DNA of 64,000 nucleotides, taken from NCBI GenBank assembly GCA_020720805.1, contig DYNZ01000002.1, forward strand, positions 65,861 to 129,860. The letters run 5' to 3'. The notes under the pieces are model-generated. The model did not search any database. It saw only the letters and a program-made list of their open reading frames with translations, and was not told the DNA's origin. Shown here piece by piece: positions 9,145 to 17,816 of this stretch. The translations under genes and the position numbers were made by a program. Origin of the DNA: Leptospira biflexa (GTDB lineage Bacteria > Spirochaetota > DYNZ01). Each line of letters opens with the position of its first letter. Position 1 is the first letter of the stretch.

Positions 9145-10592
9145 TATTCAGGGCGCTGATTCTCCTTTTTGTGATTGTGATGGGTTCTGCTCCGGGGCAG
9201 GCACAAAAACCTCTGGATCCAGAGACCATCCTGCTTACGAAAATGGTGCGCAGTCTGCAGGAGGGCTATCAGGGCTATCAGCTTCTTGGCAGGATCTGCA
9301 CGATGTTTGCCCACCGCATGAGCGGCTCAGATGAGGGCGCTGCAGCCGAGGAGTATCTTGTGCGCCATCTCGCCACTCTGGGCGTTAAGGTGGAGCGCCA
9401 ACCTTTTCCGATTCAGGTTTGGGAAAGGGGTAACTCTCTGGTGCAGATTTCCTACCAGGGGAAAAAAGTGCCTCTGGCCGCCCGCTCCCTTGCCTTTACC
9501 CCACTGCAGGTGGAAAGCCGTGGAGAAGTTTTTGATATAGGTACCGGTTATCGCGAAGATTTTATTCGGCATGCGGCATCACTTAAGGACAAGGTTGTTC
9601 TGGTTGATATTTACCCAGATATTGCCAAGCCGAATGTGATGAATCCGCATCGCAGCGACAAGCTGCGCTGGGCGCAGGATGCGCAGGCGCGCGGAGTTCT
9701 CTTTGTCAACCGTTATCCAGGCGAGCTTCTCCCGACAGGAACTGTTAGCAGAATTGACTCCCTTGTGGCTATTCCCGCCTTTATCCTTAGTCGCGGGGCT
9801 GGCTTGAATCTTAGGGCTTTGGTTCGCAACAATAGGGTGGTAGCGCATCTGCGCGCCAGCGCTAGGATGCGCCAGAGCCAGGCCAGCAATATTCTTGTGC
9901 ATTTTCCGGCGCGACGGCCATCGAATGAAACGGTTGTGATTGGAGCCCATTTTGACACATGGGATCTTGCACCAGGAGCCATCGACAATGGTATTGGAGC
10001 GTTGGCTTTATTTGATATCATTCGTGTGTGGACAGAATTGCGTCCGTTACAAACAAGAAACATTACTTTTGCTTTTTGGATGGGTGAAGAGCAGGGTCAG
10101 ATAGGTTCTTCGCATTTTATCAAGCAGATGATTCACCAGGGGAAGGCGGATTCTCTGAAATTTTATATCAATGTGGATATGGTTGCCAATACCAATGGAT
10201 TTGATATGGAGGGGCGAGAGGAGCTATCTGGGTATCTATCTGAGCTAGGCAAAAGAATCCAGAGCCTGGGTTTGGATTTTGAAAACAAGCAGCAGAATAA
10301 GATATCACTAGCGACGGATACCATCCCTTTTTTTATGCAAGGCGTACCTGTTGTGCAGACAATGGGTCAATTACCGCCGCTGGCTTATCGGGCATACCAT
10401 ACAAGCCAGGACCAGTTTTTTCTGGTACAAAAAAAGCACATGATACTTTCATCACAGGTATTGGCCATTTTATTACATGATCTTGCTGTCATGGATCAAT
10501 TGCCTGCAGCGCGATTTTCTGACCAACAAATCAAAGCCTGGTTACGAAAGCACCAGGCTGAGGAGCTTCTGAACTATCCCTACGGACGCTAG
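9141..10592 (+). CDS. Secreted M28-family zinc aminopeptidase/carboxypeptidase
   Basis: A 483-residue protein starting at GTG 9141, overlapping the previous stop by 4 bases (GTGA). A signal peptide (1-22) ends before AQKPLDP. The M28 metal ligands are all present: His270 and Asp272 in GAHFDTWD, Asp282 in IDNG, Glu316/317 in GEEQG, Asp346 in NVDMV and His420 in YHTSQD. A PA-like insert lies at about 125-230. The architecture resembles the PGCP/carboxypeptidase Q branch of M28, which cleaves dipeptides or trims peptides. As the last gene of the envelope operon it may process peptides taken up by, or shed from, the receptor system; that link is inference. Confidence 0.85.
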   Translation: MIFRALILLFVIVMGSAPGQAQKPLDPETILLTKMVRSLQEGYQGYQLLGRICTMFAHRMSGSDEGAAAEEYLVRHLATLGVKVERQPFPIQVWERGNSLVQISYQGKKVPLAARSLAFTPLQVESRGEVFDIGTGYREDFIRHAASLKDKVVLVDIYPDIAKPNVMNPHRSDKLRWAQDAQARGVLFVNRYPGELLPTGTVSRIDSLVAIPAFILSRGAGLNLRALVRNNRVVAHLRASARMRQSQASNILVHFPARRPSNETVVIGAHFDTWDLAPGAIDNGIGALALFDIIRVWTELRPLQTRNITFAFWMGEEQGQIGSSHFIKQMIHQGKADSLKFYINVDMVANTNGFDMEGREELSGYLSELGKRIQSLGLDFENKQQNKISLATDTIPFFMQGVPVVQTMGQLPPLAYRAYHTSQDQFFLVQKKHMILSSQVLAILLHDLAVMDQLPAARFSDQQIKAWLRKHQAEELLNYPYGR

Positions 10593-10601
10593 ATGGTTTT
10601 T

Positions 10602-12596
10602 CTATTTCAGAAAACTTGGAGGAGTTCCTTCATTTAAGTGATTTGGTAGATGAATTGTGCTGAAATCCCTCTCTGTGGTTGGCAATATCCTCTCATGGCG
10701 CCAGTGGTGCATGAGATAATATCCTTCCAGTTTCATCCTGTTTTGGTAGTTTAAAGCGCCATGTACAACGTAATGCCAAAAGCCGGCATAACCGCGTTTG
10801 CGGTGATAGGCTGGATGCCAGGGGTATTCGTGTACCGTGCGCAGGGCAACGCTGGCATCATCAAAAGGGAGATTGAGTATATTCTGTTTATAATTTTCAT
10901 TATATTTCCAAAACTCCTCGGCATTGCTTGGATAGTAGATGCGAATTACAGTACCAAGTTTTTTAGCGGCATTGCCAATGGAGCGCAATGTCTTATTTTT
11001 TAACAGATCGCCTGGTTGGATGGTGATCCGCCCCTGTTGGAACAGCAAACGGATATAGTCATAATTTTTTTGATACCGCAGCCAACCGAACTCTGTTATA
11101 TCAGGACGGGCTTTGGTCTGGTAGAGATAGTAAGGGTAAAGTTCGGCGTGATATCTGCGGTAAACCGTTTTCATTAGCTCTAATTGGTCATAGTGAGGAA
11201 ATGTTTTATCGATAAAGACCAACGTTTTTGCGGCGTTGCGTGGATTGAAATATTCCGCAAACTCAAGCGGTGTTTTGCTCGTTAGTACGAATGCTTTGAT
11301 CATGCGATGAAGATTCACAATATTTTTATCGAAATCCATCAACCACACCCAGCGGCTTTTGGCCAGCGCTACAAAGGAATAATTGGCATCAGCGGCGATT
11401 CCAATATATCCGCCGCCAAGGTTGCGGACATAAGGGGCAAAGAGGGGTGTACGGTACTCGTTGCTCTGTACATAGCTAACGGGGTCTTTGCAATGAGCTG
11501 GCGAAGTGTACTTGTGCTTGCAGATCGGTTTATCCATGGTATCATTTTCTAAGGATTCAAAAATGGCGAGCTCCTCTTTGGATGGCGGCTGCGGAGCAGG
11601 CGGTTCTGGTATGGGGTTGGCGATCATCCATGCGGGTGCATTGGTCAATTGGGGTGAATCGGCAGCGCATCGAAAAGAGAGGCGGTGACCGCCGGTTCGC
11701 ATGACCTCTTCGCGGCGCCAAGAGGCACGCATCTGGCTTTTGGTCCACCACCAGCTTCCCCCTTTGAGGATTTTTGTTTGAAACCCCGGGCACGGATAGC
11801 GTCCATCACAGGGTCCCTTTGGGTTCTCTCCCAGACAGCTTTTGCCGCATGATTTTTCTCCGCACCCTGTACGGCATGGGGTATACCAATCATTTACCCA
11901 CTCATATCCGTTGCCCGCCATATCATAGACACCATAATGTCCTGGTGGGTAGCTGCCAACCTCTTTGGTGGGATAGATATCCTTGTAATCCTCGCTACGG
12001 CGCTTGAGTCCATAGAGATTGCATTCTTCGTAGGAGGCTTTGTCGCAGGAGGGCGCTTCATCGCCCCAGGGGTAGATGGTGTTTTTTTCACCACCGCGAG
12101 CCACCTTTTCCCATTCAGCCTCAGAGGGCAACCGCTTGCCTTTCCAGCGACAGAAATCGCGAGCCTGATACCATGTGATGGGAGTAGCAGGCTGTTTGGG
12201 CTTGCGGTAATCCTTGTACATGGGGTGGTTGATATTATACCACTTGGTGCAGGCACCGGTTTTTACGCATTCATCAAACTCCGCGTTGGTGACTTCATAT
12301 TGATCCATATAAAAGGTCTGGACAAAGAGTTCGATCTGAGGCTGTTCGTTGGGCCTGGCCTCTTTATCCTTTGGATGGGCTCCTACATAGGACTTTCCAC
12401 CAGGAATACATACCATTCCTGCAGGCGCTTTGGCGCAGGGAAGGATATGAACTGAAATTTCTTGCTTTGGCTTAGGATTCGTGGTAGGATCAGAATCCAC
12501 GCGAATCAAGGTTTTGCCCTGCTTTACCGGGGTGCAGGATAAAGCCAGTATAATCAGCGGGGCGATGAATAAACGAGGTTGAATTTTCAGTTTCAT
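10602..12596 (-). CDS. SUMF1/FGE-fold lipoprotein with unknown C-terminal half
   Basis: 664 residues from ATG 12596, chosen because AGGAA sits just upstream and a lipoprotein signal (LIILALSC, Cys21) follows at once. Residues about 55-330 are an FGE-sulfatase fold: MVCIPGGKSYVGA, YEVTNAEF, PATPITWYQARDFCRWKGKR, LPSEAEWEKVARGG, YDMAGNGYEWVNDW, LKGGSWWW and LSFRCAAD. A Cys-rich loop (about 240-275) is inserted. Only one of the two catalytic cysteines of true formylglycine-generating enzyme is visible (in FRCA); the position five residues earlier is Arg. So sulfatase maturation is unlikely and a structural or binding role is more probable. The last 300 residues are aromatic-rich and match nothing I recognise. 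It converges on the M28 gene with a 9-base gap. Confidence 0.75.
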   Translation of the reverse strand: MKLKIQPRLFIAPLIILALSCTPVKQGKTLIRVDSDPTTNPKPKQEISVHILPCAKAPAGMVCIPGGKSYVGAHPKDKEARPNEQPQIELFVQTFYMDQYEVTNAEFDECVKTGACTKWYNINHPMYKDYRKPKQPATPITWYQARDFCRWKGKRLPSEAEWEKVARGGEKNTIYPWGDEAPSCDKASYEECNLYGLKRRSEDYKDIYPTKEVGSYPPGHYGVYDMAGNGYEWVNDWYTPCRTGCGEKSCGKSCLGENPKGPCDGRYPCPGFQTKILKGGSWWWTKSQMRASWRREEVMRTGGHRLSFRCAADSPQLTNAPAWMIANPIPEPPAPQPPSKEELAIFESLENDTMDKPICKHKYTSPAHCKDPVSYVQSNEYRTPLFAPYVRNLGGGYIGIAADANYSFVALAKSRWVWLMDFDKNIVNLHRMIKAFVLTSKTPLEFAEYFNPRNAAKTLVFIDKTFPHYDQLELMKTVYRRYHAELYPYYLYQTKARPDITEFGWLRYQKNYDYIRLLFQQGRITIQPGDLLKNKTLRSIGNAAKKLGTVIRIYYPSNAEEFWKYNENYKQNILNLPFDDASVALRTVHEYPWHPAYHRKRGYAGFWHYVVHGALNYQNRMKLEGYYLMHHWRHERILPTTERDFSTIHLPNHLNEGTPPSFLK

Positions 12597-13193
12597 GAAT
12601 TGAGTTTCCTGTCTGAAAGATAAATCTGAAAAAGGCAAGGTAGCCGCAGATTAAGGCGAGTCACCTTTTAGTATTGGATGAAACACCAATTCAGGGAACA
12701 TTGACGTCAACCGAAAACTCATTTCCTATCTCTTTCTCCTTTTTTTTCTTGGAAAAAGGGGGATAGACATAAACATAAAAAAAATAGTGTTGCGAGAAAA
12801 AGGGCTGTTTTTTACCTTATTAAAGTATACATTACGCGAATTTTTTAGCGGCATCTATATGAAACTCGTACACTTAGGGACGAAGAGAGCATATTACCGC
12901 TAAGAAAAATGACTCCTTACCGGAATACCAAGGATACAGGCGCATCTGTTTGTCTCATTCATCTAAACCTAAAAGAAATTGGTTTCCCCTTTGGTATCGC
13001 TTCCTTTTTGATTTCAAAAATTGGAATGGATATGAGACCGCTAATATGGGGAGACCGATATATACTTTAGAAAGAGCGAGAAGCAATTTCTTCGCAGTGT
13101 AAAAATGCGGATTAGAAATAACCTCGGTTGTGGCTTAGAATAGATGATCGGTCTGTAATGCAAATTTGGAAACACATTAAAAATAGGATTTCT
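12597..13193. other. Divergent intergenic region without a gene
   Basis: About 600 bases separate the divergent SUMF1 lipoprotein and APC permease genes, and no credible frame is seen. It holds inverted repeats: TTAGCGG near 12846 with CCGCTAA near 12898, and a perfect 16-base palindrome at 13005-13020. Promoters for both flanking genes must lie here or close by. No riboswitch class could be recognised. Confidence 0.5.
13005..13020. promoter_or_regulatory. Perfect 16-base palindrome upstream of APC permease
   Basis: TTTTTGA-TT-TCAAAAA reads the same on both strands. It lies about 170 bases before the permease start and could be an operator, but it is AT-only at its ends and may be chance. 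Confidence 0.25.
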
Positions 13194-14693
13194 ATGACGA
13201 TAGCAAATGTGAGTACAGAGGCTCCTGGCTCTGAGACGATGCTTTTAAAAAGGCAATTAAGTACTTCGGATGTTATTTTTTTAATCATGGCGAATGTGAT
13301 TGGTGTTGGCATTTTTTTGACTCCACCGCAGGTGGCATCCGCGATCAGCAATCCGGTCTGGTTTTTATTGGTTTGGCTGCTTGGAGGTATGATAGCCCTC
13401 AGTGGCGCCATGACATCGGCAGAGCTTGGTGTACTGATGCCTCGGGCTGGAGGCGATTATGTGTTTCTTAGGGAAACATACGGCAAGTCGCTCGGTTTTA
13501 TGTATGGCTATCTGAGTTTTACGATTAGTTTTACTGGATCTGTTGCGACCCTGGCGATGGGAGTCGTACATTACCAAGGGCGGACAATTTTTGGTAACCT
13601 GCTGGATAGTTCGTTGCTTGCTATACCTGTTTTGGGTGTTAATATTACCTATCTTCAGATTCTGCCTATTCTTATCATTTTTCTTTTTACCGCCTTAAAC
13701 CATTACGGACTACGCAATAGCATCATTATCCAAAAAATCATTACCTCTGGTCCGATCATGATACTGCTTCTTGCCGGATTGGTCATTATATATAATGTGC
13801 TCACGGGTCACGCTGATTTTAAGGAGATTTTGACAAATAATTTTTCAGAACGCAGCGTAACGCAGTTTCCTGGATTCACTGCGATTGCTGTGGCCTTGAT
13901 TCCCATCTATTTTTCCTATGCCGGATGGAATGCTTCCCTGTATTTAAGCGAAGATATCAAAACCCCTGAACGTATTATCCCCAAGTCGATGATATTTGGA
14001 GTTGTCATTGTAACCAGCATCTATCTTTTGATCTGCTTTACCTTTTTGATTACCATCCCTTATGAGCAGCTCAGCACTGACAAAAATATTGATGTGGCGT
14101 CGGCGGTTGGAGCCATTTTGCTTGGGGAGAACGCAAAGCTGTACACTGCGATCATTATTGCCTTTATTATTTTAGGTAGTCTGAATTCTGCCATTATTGC
14201 GGGCAGCCGGGTTTATCTGGCAATGAGCCGAGATAAAATTTTTCTGAAAAAAGCTAGTTTTATTCATGAGAAACATGGAACTCCGCACTGGAGCCTCTGG
14301 AGCCAGGCGGTATGGGCGTCGATGCTGATTCTAATATTGGGAGATTTTGAATCGATATTGGAATTGACCACCATCATGATGCTGATTATGTCCATTATGG
14401 TGGTTGGCTCAATTTTTATACTACGGCGTAAATTGAAAGATCATCCCCATTTTCATCCAACGAATAAAAACCGCGGTTACAAGACATTTGGCTATCCTTT
14501 TGTGCCGATCGTTTATATCGTCTCCACATTTGCTGTGGTACTTCTGATGATATTAGCTGATGAACGCAGTATGCAAAAAGGGCTGATCTCTGTTGCTGTG
14601 ATTGTTGCCGGGTTTCTGCTCTTTTTTATTTATAACAGACGATCACATATTTCCAATGGCATTAAAGGAAAAATTCAGAGTCGGCGGAAATAG
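13194..14693 (+). CDS. APC-superfamily amino acid permease
   Basis: 499 residues from ATG 13194, chosen because TAGGA lies 5 bases upstream; longer in-frame starts have no ribosome site. The N-terminus carries the APC signature after a short cytoplasmic tail (VIFLIMANVIGVGIFLTPPQ), helix-breaking GIF in TM1, and a second conserved segment SYAGWNASLYLSEDIKTPER in TM6. About 12 membrane spans are visible, so it is a full-length secondary transporter of the inner membrane, probably for amino acids or exchange of them (LAT/YfnA-like). The substrate cannot be read from the sequence. It stands alone, with a palindromic repeat directly downstream. Confidence 0.85.
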   Translation: MTIANVSTEAPGSETMLLKRQLSTSDVIFLIMANVIGVGIFLTPPQVASAISNPVWFLLVWLLGGMIALSGAMTSAELGVLMPRAGGDYVFLRETYGKSLGFMYGYLSFTISFTGSVATLAMGVVHYQGRTIFGNLLDSSLLAIPVLGVNITYLQILPILIIFLFTALNHYGLRNSIIIQKIITSGPIMILLLAGLVIIYNVLTGHADFKEILTNNFSERSVTQFPGFTAIAVALIPIYFSYAGWNASLYLSEDIKTPERIIPKSMIFGVVIVTSIYLLICFTFLITIPYEQLSTDKNIDVASAVGAILLGENAKLYTAIIIAFIILGSLNSAIIAGSRVYLAMSRDKIFLKKASFIHEKHGTPHWSLWSQAVWASMLILILGDFESILELTTIMMLIMSIMVVGSIFILRRKLKDHPHFHPTNKNRGYKTFGYPFVPIVYIVSTFAVVLLMILADERSMQKGLISVAVIVAGFLLFFIYNRRSHISNGIKGKIQSRRK

Positions 14694-14704
14694 AGTTAGA
14701 GATC

Positions 14705-14862
14705 CTAAAGGCATTTTGGTTTTCGGATATCGCAAGGCAATGCCAGCGATGTCGACGCACCCTTTAGCCAGTATAAAACCCGAGAACTAAAGTGTTTCGA
14801 GTATATCGAAGCATCGATGCTTATTGGCATTAACACCGATAACCAAAGTGTTGCGTGTATAT
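14705..14862. repeat. Dispersed palindromic repeat, copy A
   Basis: The core (14705-14806) matches copies B and C. CTAAAGG at 14705-14711 pairs with CCTTTAG at 14761-14767. Between them GATATCGC and GCGATGTC flank a GGCA-A-TGCC inner stem, giving a nested hairpin. The right half (CCCGAGAAC...AGTATAT) is an imperfect inverted copy of the left end. A further tail (14807-14862) is a degenerate second copy of the right end and touches the stop codon of the next gene. The left end lacks the TATACT seen in B and C. Here it lies between convergent genes and could also end transcription. Confidence 0.8.
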
Positions 14863-15836
14863 CAAACGTAATGGATCTGGCTTTCGATCACATTGCGTTT
14901 TTCACCTTTTAGGAATGCTTCAATATTTTTAAAGATCTCCGATACCAACTTTACTCTTGATTCCTTGCTGGCCCAGGCAATGTGAGGAGTTAAGAGAAGG
15001 TTTGGGGCTTTGAGTAAGGGATCGTCTGCGCTGATCGGCTCTTTGTCGGTAACATCGAGGGCAGCTCCGGCGATGACGCCTTTTTCTAATGCCCAGATCA
15101 ATGCGCTCACATCCACAATCCCGCCCCTGGCCATATTGATAACAAAAGCCGAAGATTTCATCTGGCCAAGCACCTCCTGGCTGATGATATTTCTGGAGAA
15201 GCTGGTTAACGGCATGTGAATGCTGATAAAATCCGCTCTGTGGGCAATTTCCAGAAGTTTGAAGCGGGGGATAGAATCCACATAGGGAACATCATCCCTT
15301 TGCAGTGCGATCACGTTCATTCCGAAACAATCGCAGAATTTAGCCACCTGGGAGCCGATGGCTCCAAATCCAAGGATTCCGATCGTTTTGCCTTGAAGTT
15401 CGGCAATAGGCCAGCTTCCCAGAGTAAACACAGGTGAACGGCTCCAGGTTCCGTTATGAGCCGCTTCATTGTATTTGGCTAGTTGCGTGGTCAATGCCAG
15501 GATAAAGGTCATGGTAAGTTGGGCAGTTGAATATGTGGAGTATCCGGAGACGTTAGTTACTCTAATATTAAGTTTTGCAGCTGCCTGGGTATCAATATTA
15601 TTATAACCGGTTGCGGCAACCACAATCAGTTTGAGCGAGGTGGCCTTGCTGAGTATCTCAGCATCAAGTACCACTTTATTCGTAATAACAATCGTTGCCC
15701 CTGATATACGCTGTTCAGTCTCCTCGGGTAATGTGATATCAAAGCTTGTAAACTCTCCCAGGCCGGTAATTTTACTAAAATCAATATCGCCGTAATCGAT
15801 TGTTGCTTTATCTAAAAGAACGATTTTTTCGGACAT
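14862..15836 (-). CDS. D-2-hydroxyacid dehydrogenase (glycerate/hydroxypyruvate type)
   Basis: 324 residues, the usual length for the family. The Rossmann motif GILGFGAIGSQVAKF lies at about 153-167. The catalytic Arg is in INMARGGIVD, the Glu in the DVTDKEP segment and the His in LLTPHIAWAS, so the enzyme should be active as an NAD(P)H-dependent 2-ketoacid reductase. The last 15 residues and the overall pattern resemble hydroxypyruvate reductase/glycerate dehydrogenase. GGGAGGG lies a few bases before the ATG. The gene is monocistronic, and its stop codon abuts repeat copy A. Confidence 0.85.
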   Translation of the reverse strand: MSEKIVLLDKATIDYGDIDFSKITGLGEFTSFDITLPEETEQRISGATIVITNKVVLDAEILSKATSLKLIVVAATGYNNIDTQAAAKLNIRVTNVSGYSTYSTAQLTMTFILALTTQLAKYNEAAHNGTWSRSPVFTLGSWPIAELQGKTIGILGFGAIGSQVAKFCDCFGMNVIALQRDDVPYVDSIPRFKLLEIAHRADFISIHMPLTSFSRNIISQEVLGQMKSSAFVINMARGGIVDVSALIWALEKGVIAGAALDVTDKEPISADDPLLKAPNLLLTPHIAWASKESRVKLVSEIFKNIEAFLKGEKRNVIESQIHYV

Positions 15837-16345
15837 GATGCCCTCCCGTTAAACCGCAGCCGTAACTCGAAAGATGACAAATTTGGGTACGATTAATAAA
15901 GTCCCCTGGAAAGAGCTATCAAAAAATATGATAAGTAAAAAAAATTGAGGTACGAGGCGATTTGGAGCTGCAATGTTAGGATATATCACGGTAATATAAT
16001 TGTATGGTGGTAAAAAAAAGCCAATGATATAGGATTGCTCGCATGCGTATGACAATAAATACCTAGGACATTTAGATTTTTGGTTTATAGTCGCCGAATT
16101 GTGTGTTCCGATTTTTCCCTTTTAGGGAAAGGACAATTGAAATTTATGCTGCGAAGAAAGGAATTTTTACACTCCTCGCTTCGTGTGGGTCAATAAAACA
16201 ATTTTCTTTTGGTGTAAATTGGCTTGAGTATATAGCAAGGTTGGGCAACCTACCGTTTTTGGAGTGGGTTGTATGGCAATGGATCTTTTTTTTCGTTAAA
16301 GGCAGTATAGCGTTTTGAAAAAAAACGCTATACTACTGCTATACA
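15837..16345. other. Intergenic region, no gene seen
   Basis: About 510 bases between two minus-strand genes. The translated frames here have no family pattern or ribosome site. It contains a small TTTCCC/GGGAAA hairpin near 16120-16135 and a strong hairpin at 16304-16334. The promoter of the hydroxyacid dehydrogenase gene should lie at its left end. Confidence 0.5.
16304..16334. terminator. Strong 13-bp stem-loop downstream of the flavodiiron gene
   Basis: AGTATAGCGTTTT (16304-16316) pairs perfectly with AAAACGCTATACT (16322-16334) around a 5-base loop, 12 bases after the stop codon of the minus-strand flavodiiron gene. No uridine run follows the stem on that strand, so it may be a Rho-type boundary, an mRNA 3' stabiliser or a mobile-repeat remnant rather than a classical intrinsic terminator. 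Confidence 0.45.
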
Positions 16346-17584
16346 TTAGCTAACGTTTGTTACCTTTTCTTGTTCGCTTTTGTCTCTTTGTTGATTGAGG
16401 AAATGCTCAGCAAATGCAATTCCAAAATCACGGCAGGCTGCCAGATCCGTTTGATGCGGAATCAATTTTACACGCAGGGGTTCCATGGGGACTTGAATGC
16501 GCAGACTGCGCAAGCGGTCGCTGATCATGGCCGTGGCTTCACCGCCCCAACCAAAGGATCCGAAACTTGCCGCCATTTTGCCTCTAGTCTCCACGAAGGC
16601 CAAACCGGAAAGCAGATCCCAGACAGGTTTAACTGCATCACCATTGATAGTCGGGGAGCCTACGAGAAAGGCATCTGCTTCATCAAGCAGATGGAGGCCA
16701 TTTTCAAACTCCAGGGCTTCCAGATCGAACATGGTTGTGTGCAAATCACGGAATGTGTTTAACCCGGCGAGAATCGCTTCTGCCATACGGCGGGTATTCC
16801 CGTAGCTTGAGGCGTAGAAAATATAGAGCTGCTTCTTGCCGGAAAGGGATACTTTGGGTCGGCTCCACTCTTTGTATCGATCCAAATAGGAGGAGATGTT
16901 GTGGCGCAATACAGGCCCATGTGATGGAGCGATGATCTGCAGCGGCAGTTTGGATATCGCATCCAGTGCAGAATTCACATAAGATTTGTATGGCTTCATA
17001 ATATGATTGTAATAATAACTGAATGCGTAATCAAAATCTCCAACCTGGTCATTAAAAATTCGTGTGTCATAATAGTGCGCGCCAAAAGCATCGCAGCTAA
17101 ACAGAACCCTCTCTTCTGGTAAATAGGTCATCATTGTTTCTGGCCAGTGTAGAAACGGGGTGCTGATAAATTCCAGGGTACGATCCCCCAGGCTGATGGA
17201 GTTTCCCGTTTTGACGGTATCGAATTCGATATTGGATTCGATCATTGCTTTGAACATGGGCTTTGCCTTCACGGAAACTATGACCTTTGCCTGCGGTGCC
17301 TTCTCCAGTAAAGCGGGAAGCGCGCCAGAGTGATCCGGTTCAAGATGATTCAAAATTATATAACGGATGTCATGAAATGAGGCAACGGATTCAATTTTGG
17401 CTAAAAACTCAGGGGCAAATTTTTCTTTGACCGTATCGACAATTGCAATACCGTCGCTTCCTTTGATGAGATATGAGTTATAGGATGTTCCATTGGCAGT
17501 TTTCATGATGATGTCAAATGTCCGTAATTCCGGGTCAAATGCGCCGATATAATAGAGTGTCGGAGTGATTGCTGTTGCATGCAT
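16346..17584 (-). CDS. Flavodiiron protein (O2 or NO reductase)
   Basis: 412 residues, typical of class A flavodiiron proteins. The N-terminal metallo-beta-lactamase-like domain carries the di-iron ligands His80-x-Glu82-x-Asp84-His85 (HLEPDH), His146 (FLHWPETM), Asp165 (FSCDAFGAH) and His222 (PSHGP). A flavodoxin domain follows from about residue 252 (LYIFYASSYGNTRRMAEA). The protein takes electrons from rubredoxin or a similar donor and reduces O2 to water or NO to N2O in the cytoplasm, protecting anaerobes. No rubredoxin gene is adjacent. A palindrome upstream at 17688-17703 may be its operator. Confidence 0.93.
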   Translation of the reverse strand: MHATAITPTLYYIGAFDPELRTFDIIMKTANGTSYNSYLIKGSDGIAIVDTVKEKFAPEFLAKIESVASFHDIRYIILNHLEPDHSGALPALLEKAPQAKVIVSVKAKPMFKAMIESNIEFDTVKTGNSISLGDRTLEFISTPFLHWPETMMTYLPEERVLFSCDAFGAHYYDTRIFNDQVGDFDYAFSYYYNHIMKPYKSYVNSALDAISKLPLQIIAPSHGPVLRHNISSYLDRYKEWSRPKVSLSGKKQLYIFYASSYGNTRRMAEAILAGLNTFRDLHTTMFDLEALEFENGLHLLDEADAFLVGSPTINGDAVKPVWDLLSGLAFVETRGKMAASFGSFGWGGEATAMISDRLRSLRIQVPMEPLRVKLIPHQTDLAACRDFGIAFAEHFLNQQRDKSEQEKVTNVS

Positions 17585-17687
17585 AAAGTTACTTCCTTGC
17601 TGAAGATTATTATTCGTTAAAGAAAATGGTTAGCTCGCTGGCATACACTTAGCGAGGTATGTCAAATTTCGTGGGAGCGGCAAATTC

Positions 17688-17703
17688 GACAATTAGAATT
17701 GTC
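17688..17703. promoter_or_regulatory. Perfect palindrome upstream of flavodiiron gene
   Basis: GACAATT-AG-AATTGTC lies about 105 bases upstream of the flavodiiron start. On the minus strand its edge forms a TTGACA hexamer, and a second TTGACA follows about 40 bases downstream, though neither has a convincing -10. It may be a binding site for an oxygen- or NO-responsive repressor; that is inference from position only. Confidence 0.35.
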
Positions 17704-17816
17704 AAGCCTGCAAGTGCCAGGGGAGCTCTCTTCGTAGTATAAATAATGACCAGAAAGTGAAAGAATGGCTTAGGGTCAAGCTTTTTGTCGATATTTTAGA
17801 GCAGGTTTAAAAAAAA

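Noticed and set aside
10602-12596. Annotation as formylglycine-generating enzyme
   Set aside because: Only one of the two catalytic cysteines is visible and no sulfatase is nearby.
12597-13193. Riboswitch or small RNA upstream of the permease
   Set aside because: Inverted repeats exist but match no class I can recognise, so none is annotated.
14602-14790. Short frame across repeat copy A giving a peptide ending in AMPAMSTHPLASI
   Set aside because: The same peptide appears wherever the repeat occurs (also near 62390), so it is translated repeat DNA with no ribosome site.
15849-16318. Small frames between the dehydrogenase and flavodiiron genes
   Set aside because: No ribosome site, no family pattern, and AT-driven composition.
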